64,000 nt of DNA from an uncultured Methanoregula sp. (lineage in GTDB: Archaea > Halobacteriota > Methanomicrobia > Methanomicrobiales > Methanospirillaceae): NCBI RefSeq assembly GCF_963677065.1, contig NZ_OY781872.1:1545419-1609418 (forward strand), read 5' to 3'. Made by a program: the position numbers and the translations under genes. Below, piece by piece: positions 50,458 to 59,447 of this stretch. A model generated the notes under the pieces. The model was not told where the DNA came from and ran no database searches. It saw nothing but the letters and a program-made list of their open reading frames with translations. The number at the start of each line of letters is the position of its first letter. The first letter of the stretch is position 1.

Positions 50458-51405
50458 TTATTTTTCGGGGGGCTCAAAGATCGCTGTACGGGCCGGTGCT
50501 TTCTCTTCATCTCTTTCCGGTGAAAAATGGTGCCCGCAGGCCGGGCAGACCGCATCCTCCTGCCGGCGTCTCTCCTCCAGGATCTCCCTCTCGGTCTCCT
50601 CGAAAAAGCCGGCTGCGAGCACAGCCGTTGGCAGCGCCAAAATGGCAATACCCACAACGAGCACGATCCCTCCTATCACCTTGCCCAGCGCAGTGACCGG
50701 GTACATGGTGCCGGACCCCGCTGTTGCGAGGGTGACAAGCGCCCACCACATCGCGTTCGGGATGCTGGCAAAGAGCTCGGGCTGGGCATCATGTTCGGCA
50801 TAGTACATCAGGGTGCTGGCAATGATGATGGCAAAGACCAGGATCGAGAGAGTGATGATGAGCTGCTCTTTTTTCCGGTTGATGACCCGCCCGAACGTCC
50901 TGACTGCATCCGAGTAACGGCCGAGTTTCAGGACCCGGATGATCCGGAAGAGCCGGATTATCCGGAGGAAGCGGAGATCGACCGGGAATATGAGTGGCAG
51001 GTAGAACGGTGCGATAGCCAGCAGGTCGACGAGTGCAAGCGGGGTCAGGGCATACCGGATGCGCCCGGCAAAGGGATTCCTGAATGCGGGATCTGTCGTG
51101 CAGACCCAGATGCGGAGAACGTATTCCACAGTGAACGCGGCAAATGAGATCACATCAATGGTTGTGAAAAACCAGAAATACTGGGCATACAGCCACGGCA
51201 CGGTCTCGAGAATCACCACGGCAACGTTCAGGACGATCAGGAAGATCATGCAGTAGTTGAAGTACCGGGCCGTGGCATTGCCGTCCACTTCCTCTTCCAT
51301 GATGCGGTAGACCGATCTTTTCAGGGACTGGTACGTTGTTACCGCTCTTCCCGCCGGCACAACCGCTGCATCAGCAATACTCTGCATATCTGGGATCCTT
51401 GACAA
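50458..51405 (-). CDS. Voltage-gated-type ion channel with atypical selectivity filter
   Basis: 315 residues in Kv layout: S1 to S4 (about 45-185) with a charged S4 (RFLRIIRLFRIIRVLKLGRY), then S5, pore helix and S6 (about 205-275). The pore helix reads WWALVTLATAGSGTMYP, where potassium channels have TTVGYGD. Val, Tyr and Asp are thus replaced by Ala, Ser and Thr, and only GxG is left. Ion selectivity is therefore uncertain. The C terminus has a coiled stretch with ETEREILEERRRQED and a Cys/His finger CPACGHHF. The next gene, YkgJ, ends 10 bases upstream on the same strand. Confidence 0.8.
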   Translation of the reverse strand: MSRIPDMQSIADAAVVPAGRAVTTYQSLKRSVYRIMEEEVDGNATARYFNYCMIFLIVLNVAVVILETVPWLYAQYFWFFTTIDVISFAAFTVEYVLRIWVCTTDPAFRNPFAGRIRYALTPLALVDLLAIAPFYLPLIFPVDLRFLRIIRLFRIIRVLKLGRYSDAVRTFGRVINRKKEQLIITLSILVFAIIIASTLMYYAEHDAQPELFASIPNAMWWALVTLATAGSGTMYPVTALGKVIGGIVLVVGIAILALPTAVLAAGFFEETEREILEERRRQEDAVCPACGHHFSPERDEEKAPARTAIFEPPEK

Positions 51406-51414
51406 TCGTTGGGG

Positions 51415-52008
51415 TTATTCAACCGGGTCTGCTCTGTACCCGTATGATGCGAGGATGGCATTGACACGTGCCATCCATTCCCGGTCGTTTCCCTGCCCGG
51501 AACCCTGCATGTGCGTGTGGATGCGGGTACCCGGTGCGTTGGCGTTCTGCACCGGGCCGGGCTCTGGTACAGGGAGGTGGGGAAGGCTTGCGATCTTCTC
51601 GTTCCAGAGGGAGAGCAGGGCCTCATCGCTGGTGCTGAGCTGGCCCTTGCCGATGATCTTTCCCCGGACCTCACCGGTCTCCGCGTGCCGGATCAGCATC
51701 CGGTAACAGCGGAACTCCCGGCAGATCGCGGGCCGGGTGGGGTACACGGCGCAGGTAAACCTGCCGTCCGGGTTTTTGCACAGGAACGGGCAGCCCTTGC
51801 GACCGGTAGGGGTCTTCCCCCCATCCGATTCCTCGTATTCATCGCTTATCGCTTCTGCAAACTCCGGCTGCACGTGAACCTGGAAATGTTCGCCGGTGAT
51901 GCCGTTGTGGCAGAAGTAATCCTGATCGGTCATCTGGCGTTCGATCCGGATGAACGCCCCGTAGCTCTGGCAGCATCTCCCGCACCCGTTGCATTCAAAG
52001 CTTGCCAT
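51415..52008 (-). CDS. YkgJ-family Cys-cluster protein
   Basis: 197 residues. The Cys pattern ECNGCGRCCQSYG at the start, then GRKGCPFLCKN, FTCAVYPTRPAICREFRCYR, is characteristic of the YkgJ/UPF0153 family, which binds zinc or an Fe-S cluster. Its reaction is not known. A soluble C-terminal half is less conserved. It lies ten bases upstream of the ion channel gene, so the two are probably cotranscribed. Confidence 0.85.
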   Translation of the reverse strand: MASFECNGCGRCCQSYGAFIRIERQMTDQDYFCHNGITGEHFQVHVQPEFAEAISDEYEESDGGKTPTGRKGCPFLCKNPDGRFTCAVYPTRPAICREFRCYRMLIRHAETGEVRGKIIGKGQLSTSDEALLSLWNEKIASLPHLPVPEPGPVQNANAPGTRIHTHMQGSGQGNDREWMARVNAILASYGYRADPVE

Positions 52009-52229
52009 AGCACTACACGATCTCGCACGGACGAGATTATAATCATTCTGAAAGCAGATTTAAGGATGCAATCCTGTTCCCGTTCCCGTGACCGGGACAG
52101 GCCGGCCGGCGTCAGGGCCGGGGCTGTCCTGCGGGCCGGTGTTTTCCGGTGTCCCTGGTTCTCAGGAAGCATGCGTGGATTATAACTGCAAAGATGCCCA
52201 ACGATCCTCTAAAATCTTAAGGTCAGACC

Positions 52230-52865
52230 ATGAACCCGCCAAAGTCCCCGGCCCATTCCTCCCGCCACGAGACCGGATCCCCACTCATCGATGAGTTGCT
52301 CGCCGGTAACAAACGGTTCCGGCAGAATGAATTCCTGGAACAGTACGACCGGTATTCCACGATAGCCAAGCAGCAGCACCCAAGAGTCCTCTGGATCGGG
52401 TGTTCGGATTCCCGGATCCAGAGCGGGCATATAACGAATGCCCAGCCGGGGATGCTCTTCATCCACCGGAATATCGGGAACATCATCCCGGTGCAGGACT
52501 GGAATTTCGCAACTGTCCTCGAATATGCTCTCGACCACCTGCACATACAGGACATTGTGATCTGCGGCCATTCGGACTGCGGGGCGATAAAAGCCCTGGA
52601 TGGCGATGTGGAGAGCTCGTTCATCCAGATCTGGCTCAACAATGCAATGGAGGCAAAGGAGCGGGTTGATGCAAAGATTGCCACACCTGTGACTCTTGAA
52701 GAACAGAGGGAGCGCCTGAGCCTGATCGCCCAGGAGAATATCCGGCTCCAGATCGAACACCTGCAGATGTATCCCCAGGCAAAGAAGGCCCTTGCCGAGA
52801 AGAGGCTCCGGATCCACGGGCTCTATTACAATCTTGATAACGGCATTCTTGAAAAGATCCAGTAA
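52230..52865 (+). CDS. Beta-class carbonic anhydrase
   Basis: 211 residues. The zinc ligands are in IGCSDSRIQ (Cys and Asp-Arg pair) and CGHSDCGAIKAL (His and Cys); IHRNIGNIIP is also conserved. It interconverts CO2 and bicarbonate, useful for CO2-reducing methanogens. Length and order match cytoplasmic family members. It is a single gene with a short gap to the propeller protein at 52938. Confidence 0.93.
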   Translation: MNPPKSPAHSSRHETGSPLIDELLAGNKRFRQNEFLEQYDRYSTIAKQQHPRVLWIGCSDSRIQSGHITNAQPGMLFIHRNIGNIIPVQDWNFATVLEYALDHLHIQDIVICGHSDCGAIKALDGDVESSFIQIWLNNAMEAKERVDAKIATPVTLEEQRERLSLIAQENIRLQIEHLQMYPQAKKALAEKRLRIHGLYYNLDNGILEKIQ

Positions 52866-52937
52866 TGGTCGGGAGCGGCCGGCCCTCCCCATCCACAAAC
52901 AAGATATGCCCATGGAAGAAATCCACTGAATACTAAT

Positions 52938-54218
52938 ATGAAGAGCACGTGGTTTTTCCTGATCACCGCAGGCCTCATTTGTTCTGGTTGTTTTACGGGA
53001 ATCGCTGCCGCAACCAGTATCGTCACCGACTGGACCGAGCGCCCTCTTGTCGACAACAGTCCGTTCTCGGGGGTCCAGATCTCGGCTGACGGCAACACGG
53101 TCTTTGCCGGGGGAAACCAGATGCTGGTGCGGAACTGGGACGGGACTTCCCATTATGGCGGGCGATCCGGGTTTGTTGCGGCAATGAGCCCCGAGGGCGA
53201 TTACACAGTGACAGCGCAGGACCGGGTCGTGACCCTGCTGAACAACAAGGGCGAACCGCTCTGGGAACGGAATATGCCGGCCACGGTCAGCGCGGTTGCC
53301 ATATCCCGCAACGGGGACGTGATCATATCGGCCGATGTGACCGGGTATTACAACTCGTGGGCGAGAAACGGGGATTTTTACGGGCGTATCAATGAAGCGC
53401 TCCCCAAGAAGATCGTGATCTCCCGGAACGCCGATCTCGTGGTGGCAACAACGGACGGGGGGATCCGGGTCTTCGACAGCGGGCTGAACCTGAAGTGGGC
53501 CGACAACACGAGCGGGAGCCTCTATACCTACATTGGCATATCAGCGGATGGCTCCACCATCCTGACCTCGGGAGCTACCCGCCTCGCATCCTATACCCCG
53601 GGAGGGAAACTCAACTGGATGCGGGACGACGTGACCAAAGACGCGATCCTCGATATGGCCATTTCCGAGGATGGATCGGCCATCATTCTCGGGAGTCAGG
53701 ACAATGCCGTGACGGCCGTCGACCGGTTCGGCAAGACCCACTGGACGTATACTACCGGGACCAGCTGGGCCAATTCTGTGGGTGTATCGAAGGACGCGTC
53801 GGTCATCGCGGCCGGTACCAATGACGGGACCGTGTATGTGCTCGATCACGGGGGCTCGCTCCAGATAAAGCGGGATCTCAAATCCATCATCCAGCCGCGC
53901 TCGCTTGCCGTGAGCCGCGATGGCACAAAGATCGTGGTCTCCGACCAGTACCACTTAAACGGCCTGTCCGTGCTTGGCAGCGGCGTTGATGAGGGCATGG
54001 TGGTCTACACGTCCACACCCATCAACCCCGCTGCCCGTTATACAACTCCGGAGACCCAGAGAATCCCTGACCCGACGCTGGTCCTGACTCCCGCGACAAG
54101 GGAAACAACATCCCCCCCGGCTGCCCCGGTGACAACCCCGAAGTCCTCGATCAGTCCCTTGACGGGCATCCTTGCCCTGGTATCGCTTGCGCTGGTACTT
54201 GCCAGAGTGAGAGAATAA
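52938..54218 (+). CDS. Secreted WD40/PQQ-like propeller protein with C-terminal anchor
   Basis: 426 residues. A signal peptide (about 1-27) is followed by about seven repeats of 40-45 residues, each with a pattern like ISADGSTIL or VSKDASVIAAGTNDGTVYVL (about 35-350), a beta propeller of the PQQ/WD type. A Thr/Pro linker precedes SPLTGILALVSLALVLARVRE at the end, one TM helix with a basic tip. It sits outside the cell. The role is unknown; such propellers often bind proteins or sugars. Confidence 0.75.
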   Translation: MKSTWFFLITAGLICSGCFTGIAAATSIVTDWTERPLVDNSPFSGVQISADGNTVFAGGNQMLVRNWDGTSHYGGRSGFVAAMSPEGDYTVTAQDRVVTLLNNKGEPLWERNMPATVSAVAISRNGDVIISADVTGYYNSWARNGDFYGRINEALPKKIVISRNADLVVATTDGGIRVFDSGLNLKWADNTSGSLYTYIGISADGSTILTSGATRLASYTPGGKLNWMRDDVTKDAILDMAISEDGSAIILGSQDNAVTAVDRFGKTHWTYTTGTSWANSVGVSKDASVIAAGTNDGTVYVLDHGGSLQIKRDLKSIIQPRSLAVSRDGTKIVVSDQYHLNGLSVLGSGVDEGMVVYTSTPINPAARYTTPETQRIPDPTLVLTPATRETTSPPAAPVTTPKSSISPLTGILALVSLALVLARVRE

Positions 54219-54245
54219 TCCTTTTTTAAAATAAAAAATAAAAAA
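54219..54245. terminator. Bidirectional A/T-run terminator
   Basis: CTTTTTTTAAAATAAAAAATAAAAAA lies between two convergent stops. It supplies T runs on both strands (plus 54223-54229; minus through the A runs), enough to end transcription from both sides. Confidence 0.6.
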
Positions 54246-55427
54246 TCAGAAGAATTTGACCCGTACAGGACCTGCCTTGAAGAGACCGGACGGCATCTTC
54301 ACCCGCTCGCCATACGCGGTCTGGAGCAGGGTCGCAAACCGGTCGTCCTCGGCAATCACGTATTCGAACTTGCCATCCATGGACTCGATGAGCATCTTGA
54401 ACTCGCGCCCGTCCATGCCGGCATTCTCCGTGTCGATAAGTTTGAGCTTGATGGCTGTGATACGCTGGTTCTCGATAGCAAAGTTCTTGGGCGTTTCATG
54501 CATGGCCTCCTCGGGGGGCATCTTTTCGTACCGTTTCCCGAATCCGAACGAGGCTGCCATCTGGCTGCCCATTATTCCGAAAAACCCTTTTCCTTCGGCT
54601 TTCGCCTTAAGATTAGCCTCCGCTACCGCCGCGTTCAGCATCGCCTGCGTCATCTGGGCAAGGATCATCCGGCGGGGGGTTACGACAATGGTATAAGTAT
54701 CCCAGGATGCTCCGAACATCTTCATCTTCTTGGCATTCGGGATAACGCCAAGAACGCTCTCCCCGCCAGGAGGCGTTGCGGGTTCAGAATCAGCGGGTGG
54801 GACTGTTGCCGGTGCTGCGGGAACGGAGGTACCGGCCGCTGCGCCACAGATCCCGCAAAATTTTGCGTTCTCACCAAGCGTCTCTCCGCAGGATCCGCAG
54901 ACATTTGCTGCCGGGGGTGCCGGTGACTCCGGCCGGACTGCGGCTGCAGCCTTGCCGCAGATCCCGCAGAACTTCTCGGTGCCCTTCAGCCGGCTGCCGC
55001 ATGCTGGACAGAGATACTCATCGGGTCTTTCAGCCGGTTCTGGTACCGGTTCTGGTACCGGTTCTGGTACCGGTTCCTGGACCGGAGGCTGTGCACCGGC
55101 CGGGATCCCGCAGGATCCGCAGAACCTGGCGTCACTCCCCAATACTGCCCCGCAGGAAGCACAGACCGGCTCCGGCCCGGGAACCGGTTCATCATCCTGT
55201 ACTGATGCCGGAACAGGAGCAGGCGGGGCGATCTTCTCACCGCAGGTGCTGCAGAATTTATCCCCGGGAAGAAGAATGGTTTTACAGGTGTTGCAGACCG
55301 GGTTTTCCGGGGGGCTTTTTACCGCCGGGGTCTCTCCTGCAGTCTCTTCTGCCTGCGATGCACCGCAGTTCCGGCAGAATTTTGCCGTTTCTGATACGCT
55401 TTTTCCGCATTCAGGGCAGTAGGGCAT
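54246..55427 (-). CDS. Protein with five zinc ribbons and a C-terminal PH-like domain
   Basis: 393 residues. Five zinc ribbons of the form CPECGKSVSETAKFCRNCG run through residues 1-200. They are joined by Pro/Glu/Ala linkers that include a VPEP repeat (about 115-130). The rest (about 220-393) is a compact domain starting VLGVIPNAKKMKMFGA, with YTIVVTPRRMILAQMTQ, as in membrane- or protein-binding PH-like domains. Its function is not known. Zinc-ribbon arrays of this kind are often adaptors. No operon partner. Confidence 0.72.
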   Translation of the reverse strand: MPYCPECGKSVSETAKFCRNCGASQAEETAGETPAVKSPPENPVCNTCKTILLPGDKFCSTCGEKIAPPAPVPASVQDDEPVPGPEPVCASCGAVLGSDARFCGSCGIPAGAQPPVQEPVPEPVPEPVPEPAERPDEYLCPACGSRLKGTEKFCGICGKAAAAVRPESPAPPAANVCGSCGETLGENAKFCGICGAAAGTSVPAAPATVPPADSEPATPPGGESVLGVIPNAKKMKMFGASWDTYTIVVTPRRMILAQMTQAMLNAAVAEANLKAKAEGKGFFGIMGSQMAASFGFGKRYEKMPPEEAMHETPKNFAIENQRITAIKLKLIDTENAGMDGREFKMLIESMDGKFEYVIAEDDRFATLLQTAYGERVKMPSGLFKAGPVRVKFF

Positions 55428-55704
55428 GATACATCACGTACCCATGAATATTATCCCTGAAATTAATGAGTCTTGCCAAACGGAAGATTCCCTTCGGGAT
55501 CCCGGGCGTTCGGGAAAAGGATCAGGAACGGAATTGCAATGCCCAAGGCCCGGTAACCGGTCTTATTACCGGGGAATCACCCCTATCCGCCGGATTTTCC
55601 TGCCCGGGTGATCCCGGGATAAGCAGATCTTTCCCTGATGTAAAAAAAATCGTCTTGTACCTGCACGGTCTCCTGCATTGTTTGCAGGGCTCGGTCCCGC
55701 CGGT

Positions 55705-56019
55705 TTACTCCTCGACGCTCTTAGCCCGCTTGACCCGTTCCTTGGTGGAGAACCCGGTCACCGCGTCGAGGTACTTCCGGAAACGCTTGTTGGTATCGAT
55801 GATGAGCTCGTCGTTTGCACTCAGGTCGGACTCGGTGTCGATGATGACCGATTTGCTGCCGGCCCCGATGGTCACGTCCAGGCGCTTGAGCGCACCGAAT
55901 CTGATCCTGAATCCCTTGGTCGTCTTCTCCGGCTCCACACCAAAACAGGCTTTAAGTTCCGCTGCCGCCCTGGTTTCGAGGTCTTTGGTGAGCCCGCGCT
56001 TTATTGGGTATTCTTGCAT
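55705..56019 (-). CDS. DUF5611-family protein
   Basis: 104 residues starting MQEYPIKRGLTKDLETRAAA. It is a compact alpha/beta protein with RIRFGALKRLDVTIG, VIIDTESD and a basic C-terminal helix (KRFRKYLDAVTGF). It is limited to methanogens as far as I recall; function unknown. Divergent from PAC2 with only 35 bases between the ATGs. A T run (minus strand, 55648-55641) follows its 3' end at some distance. Confidence 0.75.
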   Translation of the reverse strand: MQEYPIKRGLTKDLETRAAAELKACFGVEPEKTTKGFRIRFGALKRLDVTIGAGSKSVIIDTESDLSANDELIIDTNKRFRKYLDAVTGFSTKERVKRAKSVEE

Positions 56020-56054
56020 ACTATTTTTTTAGGTAGTGGGTATATGTTAACTTA
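56020..56054. promoter_or_regulatory. Compact divergent promoter, DUF5611 / PAC2
   Basis: Only 35 bases separate the two ATGs. GTATATGTTAAC (56039-56050) provides TATA-like sequence on both strands. With so little room both transcripts must start at, or within a few bases of, their ATG, so they are either leaderless or have promoters inside the opposite gene. Confidence 0.45.
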
Positions 56055-56795
56055 ATGACGGCAGACTTCTCAAACGATCTGAAAATTTTTTCAAAACCGC
56101 TTCCCACCAACGGGGCAGCGGTCCTCATGGGCTTTCCCGGCAGCGGGCTTGTGGGTACGATCGCGCTCCAGTACCTGGTTGACCAGATGGAGTTTGAGCT
56201 GATCGGGTCGATGACGTCGAAATTTTTCCCGCCTCTTGCCATGATGAACCGGGGCCTGATCAATGATCCGGTCCGGGTGTACGCCAGGAACGATGAGACG
56301 TGCAATATTGCAGCCATCGTTGCCGACATCCCCATTGCCCCCATGATCTGTTACGAGATCTCGAACGGGATCCTGGAATGGGTTGCCCAGTACCAGCCAA
56401 AAGAGGTTCTCACGATTGCAGGCATAATAACCAATGAACCCGAGAAACGGGTCTTTGGCGTGGCAACAACACCGGAAGCCCTGACCCGGATCGAGCCGCA
56501 TACCATGGTCCTTCCCATCGGCAGCATCTCGGGGATTGCATCGAGCATCCTGACGGAATGCAAGGTCCGGAACATCCCCGCGGTGGGTCTCCTTGGCGAA
56601 ACGGTCAATGCACCGGATCCGCGGGCATCGGCAGCAACGATCGAGGTGCTCAACAAGATGTACAACCTGTCCCTCGATATCCAGCCCTTAATCGACCAGG
56701 CGGTCGAGATCGAGCAGAGCATGGGAAAACTGGCCGAAGAAGTCCAGCAGTCTGCTGAAGCCACGCCGAAAAAAGATCTTCCAATGTACGGGTGA
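56055..56795 (+). CDS. PAC2-family (proteasome assembly chaperone-like) protein
   Basis: 246 residues. Family motifs are VLMGFPGSGLVGTIALQYLV at the start, KFFPPLAMMNRGLI, EVLTIAGIIT and GISGIASSILTECK with VGLLGETVNAPDPRA. The fold resembles purine nucleoside phosphorylase. In archaea the relatives PbaA and PbaB form complexes thought to help proteasome assembly. The C terminus is a helical tail with EIEQSMGKLAEEVQQ. It is followed after six bases by DUF473. Confidence 0.85.
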   Translation: MTADFSNDLKIFSKPLPTNGAAVLMGFPGSGLVGTIALQYLVDQMEFELIGSMTSKFFPPLAMMNRGLINDPVRVYARNDETCNIAAIVADIPIAPMICYEISNGILEWVAQYQPKEVLTIAGIITNEPEKRVFGVATTPEALTRIEPHTMVLPIGSISGIASSILTECKVRNIPAVGLLGETVNAPDPRASAATIEVLNKMYNLSLDIQPLIDQAVEIEQSMGKLAEEVQQSAEATPKKDLPMYG

Positions 56796-56801
56796 TCGGA
56801 G

Positions 56802-57200
56802 ATGAAATGCGCAGCGTTAACCAGCATCTCTCCTGAAGTAATCAAGGATCTCAAGACCGGCCGGCCCCGGACCATTGAACTCTTGAGCACGCACAATATC
56901 GTGACCATCGCCGAAGTGGAGCCGGGCCCCGAAACCCATATCTTCATGACCTCGGTGGACACCGAGGATCTCTCCCCCGGCGATGCAGGGATCTGTGTCT
57001 ATGTCCTTGCCACCGCCCTCAGCATGAAACGGATCGTGGAATTCACACAGGGGTCCTATTACCAGGAGCGGGAGCGGATGTCAGCCCGGGTGCAGGTGAA
57101 GTTCTGTGCAACTTCCGTTGTAAAGGAAGTGTTCAACGAGGGTCTCTGCAAACCCACTGCCGTGGAAGTGCTCAAGTCCTCGTGTTACCACGCCGGATAA
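56802..57200 (+). CDS. DUF473-family protein
   Basis: 132 residues starting MKCAALTSISPEVIKDL. A small beta-rich domain with RTIELLSTHNIVTIAEV, IFMTSVDTEDLSPGDAGIC and RMSARVQVKFCATSVVKEV is typical of this methanogen-restricted family. Function unknown. It is cotranscribed with the PAC2 protein, which suggests a role in protein complexes or quality control. Confidence 0.85.
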   Translation: MKCAALTSISPEVIKDLKTGRPRTIELLSTHNIVTIAEVEPGPETHIFMTSVDTEDLSPGDAGICVYVLATALSMKRIVEFTQGSYYQERERMSARVQVKFCATSVVKEVFNEGLCKPTAVEVLKSSCYHAG

Positions 57201-57218
57201 TTTTTCTTTTTTATTTTT
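57201..57218 (+). terminator. T-run terminator after DUF473
   Basis: TTTTTCTTTTTTATTTTTT follows directly after the stop and overlaps the 3' end of the convergent gene. It provides a typical archaeal U-rich end for the PAC2-DUF473 transcript. Confidence 0.55.
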
Positions 57219-57975
57219 TGCGCAATACCGCTATTCCCATACCGATACCGCCCAGGATAACCGCAAGCTCCACCGGGGAGGCCTTCGGGGTATCCGTTGG
57301 CCAGGGTGTAGGGATTTTGATAGTTGTTGCCTTGTGCGAAACGGTCTTCTCCGGGGTAATGGCAGCTGTAATTATGGATTCTGTCGTTGTCCGCAATGGA
57401 AGCGTTGTTATGGTTGTTGCCGTTGTTGTCGTGTTGGCTGTCAGCGCCTCGTACACGGTTGTCTGGTTTCCTGATGTAACGGTAACACTCTCCGACCAGT
57501 CGGCATAGCCGCTCAACTCAAGGAGTATGGTGTAGCTGCCGGCAGCAATGCTGGAAATCGTCAGCGGGGTTGTACCCTGGTACACGGAATCCAGGTACAC
57601 GGATGCCAGGGACGGGTAGGATCCGATATAGATGCTGCCATTGACCTCGGTGGTTGCAGTGGTTGTTGCGGTTGTAACTTCCGTTGTTACCTCGGTTGTG
57701 ACTTCCGTTGTCACGGTGGTGGCCGCATCGGTTGTCGTGGCGGTTGTGACCGCAGTCGTGGCTTCGGTTGTTGCTGTGGTAGTGTCTGCAGTTGTGGCAG
57801 CGGTAGTTGCTTCTGTTGCTGCCGCGGTGGTTGCAGCCGTTGTAGTTTCCGCGGCTGTCGTTGTAGCAGCAGTTGTTGTTGCTGTCGTTGCAGTAGTACC
57901 TGCAGAATCATCTGCGGACACCGGCACTGCTATCAGGAACAGGACAAGGAGAATGGAGATAATGGCGGTTTTCAT
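57211..57975 (-). CDS. Surface protein with Thr/Ala-rich low-complexity region and PEGA domain
   Basis: 254 residues from ATG 57975. A signal peptide ends VPVSADD. Next is a low-complexity region of about 100 residues of Thr, Ala and Val (about 25-125), likely O-glycosylated. A PEGA domain follows (GSIYIGSYPSLASVYLDSVY, then TTPLTISSIAAGSYTILLEL). The tail is IPTPWPTDTPKASPVE, one hydrophobic helix and LRKK. It shares that tail pattern with its neighbour at 58191. An upstream TATA box is at 58051-58064. Confidence 0.75.
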   Translation of the reverse strand: MKTAIISILLVLFLIAVPVSADDSAGTTATTATTTAATTTAAETTTAATTAAATEATTAATTADTTTATTEATTAVTTATTTDAATTVTTEVTTEVTTEVTTATTTATTEVNGSIYIGSYPSLASVYLDSVYQGTTPLTISSIAAGSYTILLELSGYADWSESVTVTSGNQTTVYEALTANTTTTATTITTLPLRTTTESIITAAITPEKTVSHKATTIKIPTPWPTDTPKASPVELAVILGGIGMGIAVLRKK

Positions 57976-58050
57976 GGGGCCCCTCGCTGGAACGTGTGCA
58001 ATAATGTAAAGCAAATGTTACATTTTGTTTCATCCAAATCTCCAGAGCCA

Positions 58051-58064
58051 GTATAAATATTGCG
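58051..58064 (-). promoter_or_regulatory. TATA box of the gene at 57211-57975
   Basis: On the minus strand CGCAATATTTATAC precedes the ATG 57975 by about 80 bases. A five-base hairpin TGTAA...TTACA (57996-58013) lies in the leader, and AGGGG sits at SD distance. Confidence 0.5.
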
Positions 58065-58190
58065 TTTATGGGACTGGTGAGATGATTCTCCCTGCCGGGA
58101 AAAGGATAGGAACGGGCAGTCAGACCGGAAAACTAATGCGTGACCGTATATCGGATCAAAAAGGTGACAGGAAAGAAAAGAAGGAAGAGA

Positions 58191-59447
58191 TTAATCCCGG
58201 CGCAGGATGACAAATCCAAGCCCGACAGCGCCGATGATCAAAAGGGGGCTGACGGGTGAGGCCGGTGTAGTTGCGCTCGGCCAGGGTGTCGGGACCGTGG
58301 TTTTCTTGGTGGTCTTCACGGTGGTCACGGTTGTGTAGGTGACAGGCACAGTCGTTGGCGTTGTCGTGTAGGTTGCAGCAGTAGAGAGATATCCGTAGAC
58401 TTCGGTCTTATTGCCCGCGGTTACCGTAAACTCTTTTGTATAATCGGCGTAATCGGTCTTCTGCATCCGGATGAAATATGTGCCCGGCACGATATCATAG
58501 AGTGTCAGCGGGGTTGTGCCTTTCTTGACTGCACCCAGGTAGACCGTTGCTCCCGAGGGACTGGACCCGACCGTGATCGTGCCGTTCGCCACTGAATTGG
58601 GAGACGTGATGGTGAACGTCAGGCCGCAGACCGCATCCATGCCGCTGTTCATAACGCAGACCTGATAATCACCCGGCGTGCGCTGGCTCAGATCAAAAGA
58701 TCCGGCAATTGTAGTAGTTGAGGTTGAGGTGATTGTTCCCGGTATGTCATTGTAACCGGACCTCTTCAGGTAGAGCGTGGGTGTTCCTGCAAAATTGGTT
58801 CCGACAAGACTGGAAATGGTGACGGTAGTATTGGTATTGGCGCTTGACGGAGATATTGAAGAAAGGGTTATTGCAGATGTCGGGACGCGGACCTCAAAGG
58901 CCCCTGTCTTTGTTGCGGATTGCCCGTCCGGGTTTGTAACAATCACGTTCCAGGTACCTGCAGTTTTCCCGTTGAGATCGAACGTGCAGGTTATCTGGGT
59001 GGAGGTTGCAGAGACGCTTGAAGCGGTGATGTTGCTCTCGCCGGATTTGGAGAGTACAACCGAGGGCGTTGATACAAATCCCGTTCCGGTGAGCCCGGTG
59101 ATGCTGACAATTCCCGTGTTGTATCCATATGCCGGAGTGATCGCGGAGATTGAGGGGGCGGAAGCGACCGCTGTAAGGGTGGCAGAAACGGTACTGGTCT
59201 GATTATCGACTACCTGTACATTCTGGGAAGCGTCCGAGTATCCGGATAATTTCAGTAAGACCGTATGGGAACCACTGGTCACGTCTTCAATGGTATAAGC
59301 AGATGTATGTCCTGTAGAAAGCCCGTCCAGATAGATAGTTGCCCCGGAGGGAGTTGAACTCACGGAAATATTGCCCACCGCAGCAACGGCTGCAGGGAGC
59401 AGCAGGATCATAATAAAAACTGATGCAAGAAAAATTGTCCTTCTCAT
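58191..59447 (-). CDS. Surface protein with PEGA, two IPT and a second PEGA domain
   Basis: 418 residues. Signal peptide; PEGA (about 25-90: GNISVSSTPSGATIYLDGLS); IPT (about 95-190: SISAITPAYGYNTGIVSITG); IPT (about 195-285: ITLSSISPSSANTNTTVTI); PEGA (about 290-355: GTITVGSSPSGATVYLGAVK); Thr-rich linker; VPTPWPSATTPASPVSP; TM helix with LRRD. PEGA and IPT are beta-sandwiches that stack on cell surfaces. It is the neighbour of the PEGA protein at 57211 but has its own TATA box (minus strand, GATATATT at about 59497). An A-rich sequence lies at its 3' end. Confidence 0.8.
   Translation of the reverse strand: MRRTIFLASVFIMILLLPAAVAAVGNISVSSTPSGATIYLDGLSTGHTSAYTIEDVTSGSHTVLLKLSGYSDASQNVQVVDNQTSTVSATLTAVASAPSISAITPAYGYNTGIVSITGLTGTGFVSTPSVVLSKSGESNITASSVSATSTQITCTFDLNGKTAGTWNVIVTNPDGQSATKTGAFEVRVPTSAITLSSISPSSANTNTTVTISSLVGTNFAGTPTLYLKRSGYNDIPGTITSTSTTTIAGSFDLSQRTPGDYQVCVMNSGMDAVCGLTFTITSPNSVANGTITVGSSPSGATVYLGAVKKGTTPLTLYDIVPGTYFIRMQKTDYADYTKEFTVTAGNKTEVYGYLSTAATYTTTPTTVPVTYTTVTTVKTTKKTTVPTPWPSATTPASPVSPLLIIGAVGLGFVILRRD

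Noticed and set aside
50293..50523. Plus-strand frame of 76 codons before the ion channel
   Set aside because: It overlaps the channel's 3' end, lacks an SD and shows no natural domain composition.
57632..58009. Plus-strand frame of 125 codons rich in Val and Ala
   Set aside because: It is the reverse of the Thr/Ala low-complexity region of the PEGA protein on the minus strand.
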